The position numbers and the translations under genes were made by a program. The notes under the pieces are model-generated. The model searched no databases. It had not been told where the DNA came from and saw only the letters and a list, made by a program, of their open reading frames with translations. Positions 61,548 to 64,000 of a stretch of 64,000 nucleotides of DNA are shown in pieces; the stretch's first letter is position 1; every line of letters begins with the position of its first letter. The DNA is from Mycolicibacterium sp. TY81 (lineage in GTDB: Bacteria > Actinomycetota > Actinomycetes > Mycobacteriales > Mycobacteriaceae): positions 558,001-622,000 of the forward strand of contig NZ_AP023362.1 of the NCBI RefSeq assembly GCF_018326285.1, given 5' to 3'.

Positions 61548-61940
61548 ATGTCGATCGACCGTGTTGGGCTCGTCGTCGGTGGTATTCGCCTTGCGTCGGG
61601 CGTGTCGTTCCTGGTCGCTCCGGCCCGAGCGAATCGGCTGTGGGGTGACCCCGAGAAGCCGACGGGGTCCACGTGGTTGCTGCTGCACTCGATGGGTTAC
61701 CGCGATGCGCTGATCGGCGGGCTGCTCGCCGCGGCGGCGCTGCGCGGTCAGGACACCCGAGGCTGGTTCCTTGCCTCCGGTGGTGCCGATGCGGCAGATC
61801 TGTTGGGCGGCATGGGTGTTCATCACGAGATGCGGCCGTCGCAAAAGTACATCGGGCTCGGCGGCGCCGTCGTCGGGATCGGTGTCGGGTTGTGGGGTGC
61901 GACGCGGCGGCGGTCTCGTGGAGCCGCCGCTACTGACTGA
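61548..61940 (+). CDS. Small membrane protein, DUF4267-like
   Basis: This is a 130-residue protein with about four hydrophobic segments (RVGLVVGGIRLASGVSFLVA, RDALIGGLLAAAALRGQD, GADAADLLGGMGV and IGLGGAVVGIGVGLWGATRR). The GYRDxxIGxxL pattern (MGYRDALIGGLL) fits the DUF4267 family. The function is unknown. It lies 67 bp after the SDR gene in the same direction and is convergent with the lysin-B-like gene. Confidence 0.75.
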   Translation: MSIDRVGLVVGGIRLASGVSFLVAPARANRLWGDPEKPTGSTWLLLHSMGYRDALIGGLLAAAALRGQDTRGWFLASGGADAADLLGGMGVHHEMRPSQKYIGLGGAVVGIGVGLWGATRRRSRGAAATD

Positions 61941-61958
61941 CCGGGGGTTGGGCGCGCC

Positions 61959-62858
61959 TTATGCCGCCATCCGCGCCGCGGTTGCCGCGGCGATCTGGTT
62001 GAGGTGGTTGGTGGCGACCTGCACCGAGCTCTGGTGGGGGAGCGCGTCGACGAACTCGTAGGTGATGTGCGGCAGGGTCGGCGGGTTGGTCGCGTAGAAG
62101 GCGACGGCCCGGTCGATGGCCTCGACGAGGGCGGGGCCGCCCACGATCGGGTCGGTGACGAACGCCAGCACCTGCTGGGCGAGGCTGCCTTGGCCGGTGA
62201 GTCCGGCGATCAGCGCGACGGCTGCGTTGATGCTGATGCCGAGTTGGACCGCGGCCTTGTAGACGGCGGTGATGTCGCGGCCGGCCTGGTTGTTGGGGGT
62301 GGTGGTGTAGAGATCGCCTGGGTTGGCAAAGTCCCACCAGGTGTCAATGCCGTTGGCGTCCTTGGGGATTTGCGCTGCGGTCAGGTTGGTGACGGCGATT
62401 CCGCGCCCTCCCGGGTCGGTGCCGCCGGGGAAGGTGTGGCCGGTCAGGCGCCACGGGTTGCCGAAGGTGTAGCCGCCGATCAGGTTGGGCCGGGCCCACT
62501 GCAGGCTGCCGGTCATGATCTCGGCGAGGACCCGGGAGGCGGCCTCGGCGCCCTGGCTGTAGCCGCCGAGGGCGAAGGTCTGCTTGGGGTAGTTGTTGAT
62601 CCAGCCGATCGCGTTGGTGACCGCGATCCGCACCGATTCGGCGTAGCTGGGGGAGAGGGGCGCGCCGGGCGGGATGGGCCCGAAGGTCCAGGGGGCCTGG
62701 ATGGGGACTTCGAAGACGAGGTCGGGGTCGGCGGCGTGGACGACGTCGGAGGGGTAGCCGGTGCCGGGGGCGGCCCAGGTGCCGGCAAAGGTCAGGACGG
62801 CGTGGCGGACGTGGTAAACGCCCGAGATGTTGGCGGCGATATCACTGAAAGTGGTCAT
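61959..62858 (-). CDS. Lysin-B-like mycolyl esterase / cutinase-fold hydrolase
   Basis: This 299-residue alpha/beta hydrolase has the nucleophile motif ALGGYSQGAEAASRVLAE (GYSQG), the form typical for mycobacteriophage lysin B and cutinase-like esterases. LTFAGTWAAPGTGYPSDVVH resembles the oxyanion region of LysB. A later Asp (FANPGDLY) and His (VDALPHQSS) can complete the triad. LysB cuts mycolic acids from arabinogalactan. No signal peptide is seen, as in phage LysB. It is encoded 8 bp after a 111-residue protein gene in the same operon. It may be a prophage remnant or a domesticated esterase. Confidence 0.75.
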   Translation of the reverse strand: MTTFSDIAANISGVYHVRHAVLTFAGTWAAPGTGYPSDVVHAADPDLVFEVPIQAPWTFGPIPPGAPLSPSYAESVRIAVTNAIGWINNYPKQTFALGGYSQGAEAASRVLAEIMTGSLQWARPNLIGGYTFGNPWRLTGHTFPGGTDPGGRGIAVTNLTAAQIPKDANGIDTWWDFANPGDLYTTTPNNQAGRDITAVYKAAVQLGISINAAVALIAGLTGQGSLAQQVLAFVTDPIVGGPALVEAIDRAVAFYATNPPTLPHITYEFVDALPHQSSVQVATNHLNQIAAATAARMAA

Positions 62859-62866
62859 CGCTCAGC

Positions 62867-63202
62867 TCATTTCGCGGTGGTGGGGAGTCCGTTTGCTTTG
62901 CGCCACTGGATGGCGAACTCCATGAGCTCGATGAGCACGTCGCCGCTGTCGCGGGTGATGCCGTCGCTGAAGGTGTGTACCCAGGCGATCTGCTCGGCGG
63001 TGGTCACCTGCTGTTCGAAGGCGTCGAAGGTGCCCTGGTAGTTCTGGCCGTTGTGGGTGGAGTTCCACGGACCGCGGTTGGGGTCGTCGACGATGTCGCC
63101 GATGTTGCGGGGGTGGCGGGCCAGGACGCGGCGCCAGGGTTCGGGCATGCCGTTGGCGGTGACGCCGGAGATGTCGGTCTGGAGCGATTGTGCATCAGCC
63201 AT
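62867..63202 (-). CDS. Conserved 111-aa protein upstream of lysin-B-like gene
   Basis: This is a 111-residue soluble protein I do not recognise. It has no signal peptide, begins MADAQSLQTDISGVTANGMP, contains RRVLARHPRNIGDIVDDPNR and many aromatic residues, and ends WRKANGLPTTAK. It is followed by the lysin-B-like gene after 8 bp, so the two are co-transcribed. AGGAGGC stands 9-10 bases before the ATG at 63202. It may be a phage-derived accessory protein or chaperone for the esterase. This is inference only. Confidence 0.7.
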   Translation of the reverse strand: MADAQSLQTDISGVTANGMPEPWRRVLARHPRNIGDIVDDPNRGPWNSTHNGQNYQGTFDAFEQQVTTAEQIAWVHTFSDGITRDSGDVLIELMEFAIQWRKANGLPTTAK

Positions 63203-63463
63203 GGTGGGGGCCTCCTTGGTTGTGTCGCTTGTTCTCCGTGGACGCGCAGCGGGCTCGAATGTCTTGGTGGCGAGGGGGTTTGCGATGCGAAGTTTGACGG
63301 TCGCCGGTGGTTCCGGGACCGGGTATATCGCTGCGTGTGTCGCCATCGCCCGCCTTATTTGACTAGGTCGTCCAATTCCCACATTAGGCCCGGATTGATA
63401 GGCCGTCGAACTTGTCGGTGGGTGGTGCGACGATGTGCGGCTCACTCAAATTGGGAGGAAGAC

Positions 63464-63778
63464 ATGAAGAAACTGTTGGTGGCAGCGATGACGGTCGGGG
63501 CGGCTGTGGCGTTGAACCCGGTGGCAGCGGCCGAGCCGTCGTGGACGATGCCGAATCTGGTCGGGATGGATCTGCAGGGTGCCCAGGACGCGATCCAATC
63601 GCTGACCCGGGGCGCGGTGTGGTTCAGCGGGTCGACCGATCTGACCGGGAAGGGGCGGGCGCAGATCATCGACCGGAACTGGCAGGTATGTACGTCCACA
63701 CCGGCAGCGGGGGCGACGATCACGACGACGACTTCGATCAGGTTCGGAGTGGTACGGGATACGGAGAAGTGTCCGTGA
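63464..63778 (+). CDS. Small secreted PASTA-domain protein (104 aa)
   Basis: This 104-residue exported protein has a signal peptide (KKLLVAAMTVGAAVALNPVA, cleaved after AAA/AEP) followed by one PASTA-type domain. MPNLVGMDLQGAQDAIQSL is the classic PASTA opening, and STPAAGATITTTTSIRFGVV the closing strand with the conserved PAxG. PASTA domains bind peptidoglycan or muropeptides. Two Cys (WQVCTST and TEKCP) may form a disulfide. GGGAGGAAG precedes the ATG. It is divergent from the 111-residue protein gene. Confidence 0.82.
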   Translation: MKKLLVAAMTVGAAVALNPVAAAEPSWTMPNLVGMDLQGAQDAIQSLTRGAVWFSGSTDLTGKGRAQIIDRNWQVCTSTPAAGATITTTTSIRFGVVRDTEKCP

Positions 63779-63852
63779 ACGGGGTCTCGCGCACAGGGAG
63801 CGCATCTTCGCGAATAGCATGCGAGGAGAAGGTCGCTTGAGAGTTAGGGCAA

Positions 63853-64000
63853 ATGTCGGCAAGGCCGCCTGCATCGTCGGAGCTGGTTCGTGCACGCATG
63901 AGCCGGCAGCGGCGTAGCGCCACAAAGCCCGAGCTACTCGTGAGGCGTTTGCTGCACGCCCGCGGAATCCGCTATCGCGTGGATTCCGCCCCAGAACGTG
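63853..64000 (+). CDS. Very short patch repair (Vsr) endonuclease, 5' part
   Basis: The window ends inside this gene. The visible 49 codons read MSARPPASSELVRARMSRQR then RSATKPELLVRRLLHARGIR and YRVDSAPE. The pattern M-x-x-x-R-x-x-x-T-K-P-E-xx-xRRxLHxxGxRYR is the N-terminal signature of Vsr mismatch endonucleases, in which the Thr-Lys-Pro-Glu contains an active-site Glu. Vsr nicks T-G mismatches caused by deamination of 5-methylcytosine, and its gene usually lies beside a dcm-type cytosine methyltransferase. A restriction-modification or defence locus may therefore start just after the window. An in-frame GTG upstream is not seen within a sensible distance. Confidence 0.8.
   Translation, partial: MSARPPASSELVRARMSRQRRSATKPELLVRRLLHARGIRYRVDSAPER

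Noticed and set aside
63412..63840. 142-codon frame overlapping the PASTA gene on the plus strand
   Set aside because: It lies in another frame of a gene with a clear signal peptide and PASTA domain, and has only low-complexity Gly/Arg/Asp sequence.

Overview
The window comes from a rapidly growing Mycobacterium (Mycolicibacterium type). The 16S rRNA has mycobacterial signatures and the short helix-18 form (near 6388-6425) seen in rapid growers. The gene order from 1 to about 45,900 follows the M. tuberculosis block Rv1308 to Rv1343c: atpA-G-D-C, a DUF2550 gene, a cobalamin adenosyltransferase, murA, the rrnA operon, ogt, ada-alkA, an adenylate cyclase, nucS, mce, fadA4, a thioredoxin/TPR chaperone gene, glgB/glgE/glgP, dinG, pncB, clpS, a P1 peptidase, rhomboid, an Rv1339-type phosphodiesterase, rph, rdgB, a DUF3817 gene and lprD. 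I cannot name the species from sequence alone.

Region by region: 1-3632 is the end of the F1F0 ATP synthase operon. 3639-5564 holds the adenosyltransferase and murA. 5565-11316 is a complete rRNA operon with two candidate promoters, an antitermination leader, 16S-23S-5S and a strong terminator. 11380-13406 is alkylation-damage repair. 13575-23181 mixes a secreted DUF1214-like protein (with a KstR-like operator), a cyclase, the mismatch nuclease NucS, propionate and acyl-CoA enzymes, and a divergent TetR/hydrolase pair. 23254-30259 is the GlgE glucan pathway: GlgE makes alpha-1,4-glucan from maltose-1-phosphate, GlgB branches it, and the divergent GlgP degrades it. 30256-33014 has a Vgb-like lyase gene and a MarR/FAD-monooxygenase pair. 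33106-41359 is DNA repair, NAD salvage, proteolysis and nucleotide housekeeping. Compared with M. tuberculosis, mec-cysO-cysM and murI are missing from it.

The most unusual stretch is 41375-45168, inserted between rdgB and the DUF3817 gene. Two paralogous AbiEi/DUF559 (Vsr-like fold) nuclease genes bracket a TetR/haloalkane-dehalogenase pair. Each nuclease gene is flanked on both sides by its own type of palindromic repeat, and each is preceded by a DnaA-box-like TTATCCACA. This looks like a composite mobile cassette system in which each nuclease family member is paired with a private palindrome.

After lprD and a tRNA-Leu(TAG), synteny is lost. From 46,140 the DNA is accessory: an NYN/LOTUS RNase-like gene; a sulfatase-activating enzyme, GntR regulator and arylsulfatase; an orphan GyrB paralogue; DUF202 membrane proteins; a sulfonate-type ABC importer whose binding lipoprotein has a NosL-like tail; a SulP transporter; small secreted proteins; a zinc-ribbon SDR; and a lysin-B-like esterase. 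At the very end lies the start of a Vsr-type endonuclease gene, which suggests that a restriction-modification or defence locus begins just outside the window. A second class of structured intergenic repeat (106 bp, two copies at 32909 and 52393) lies in two convergent gene junctions.
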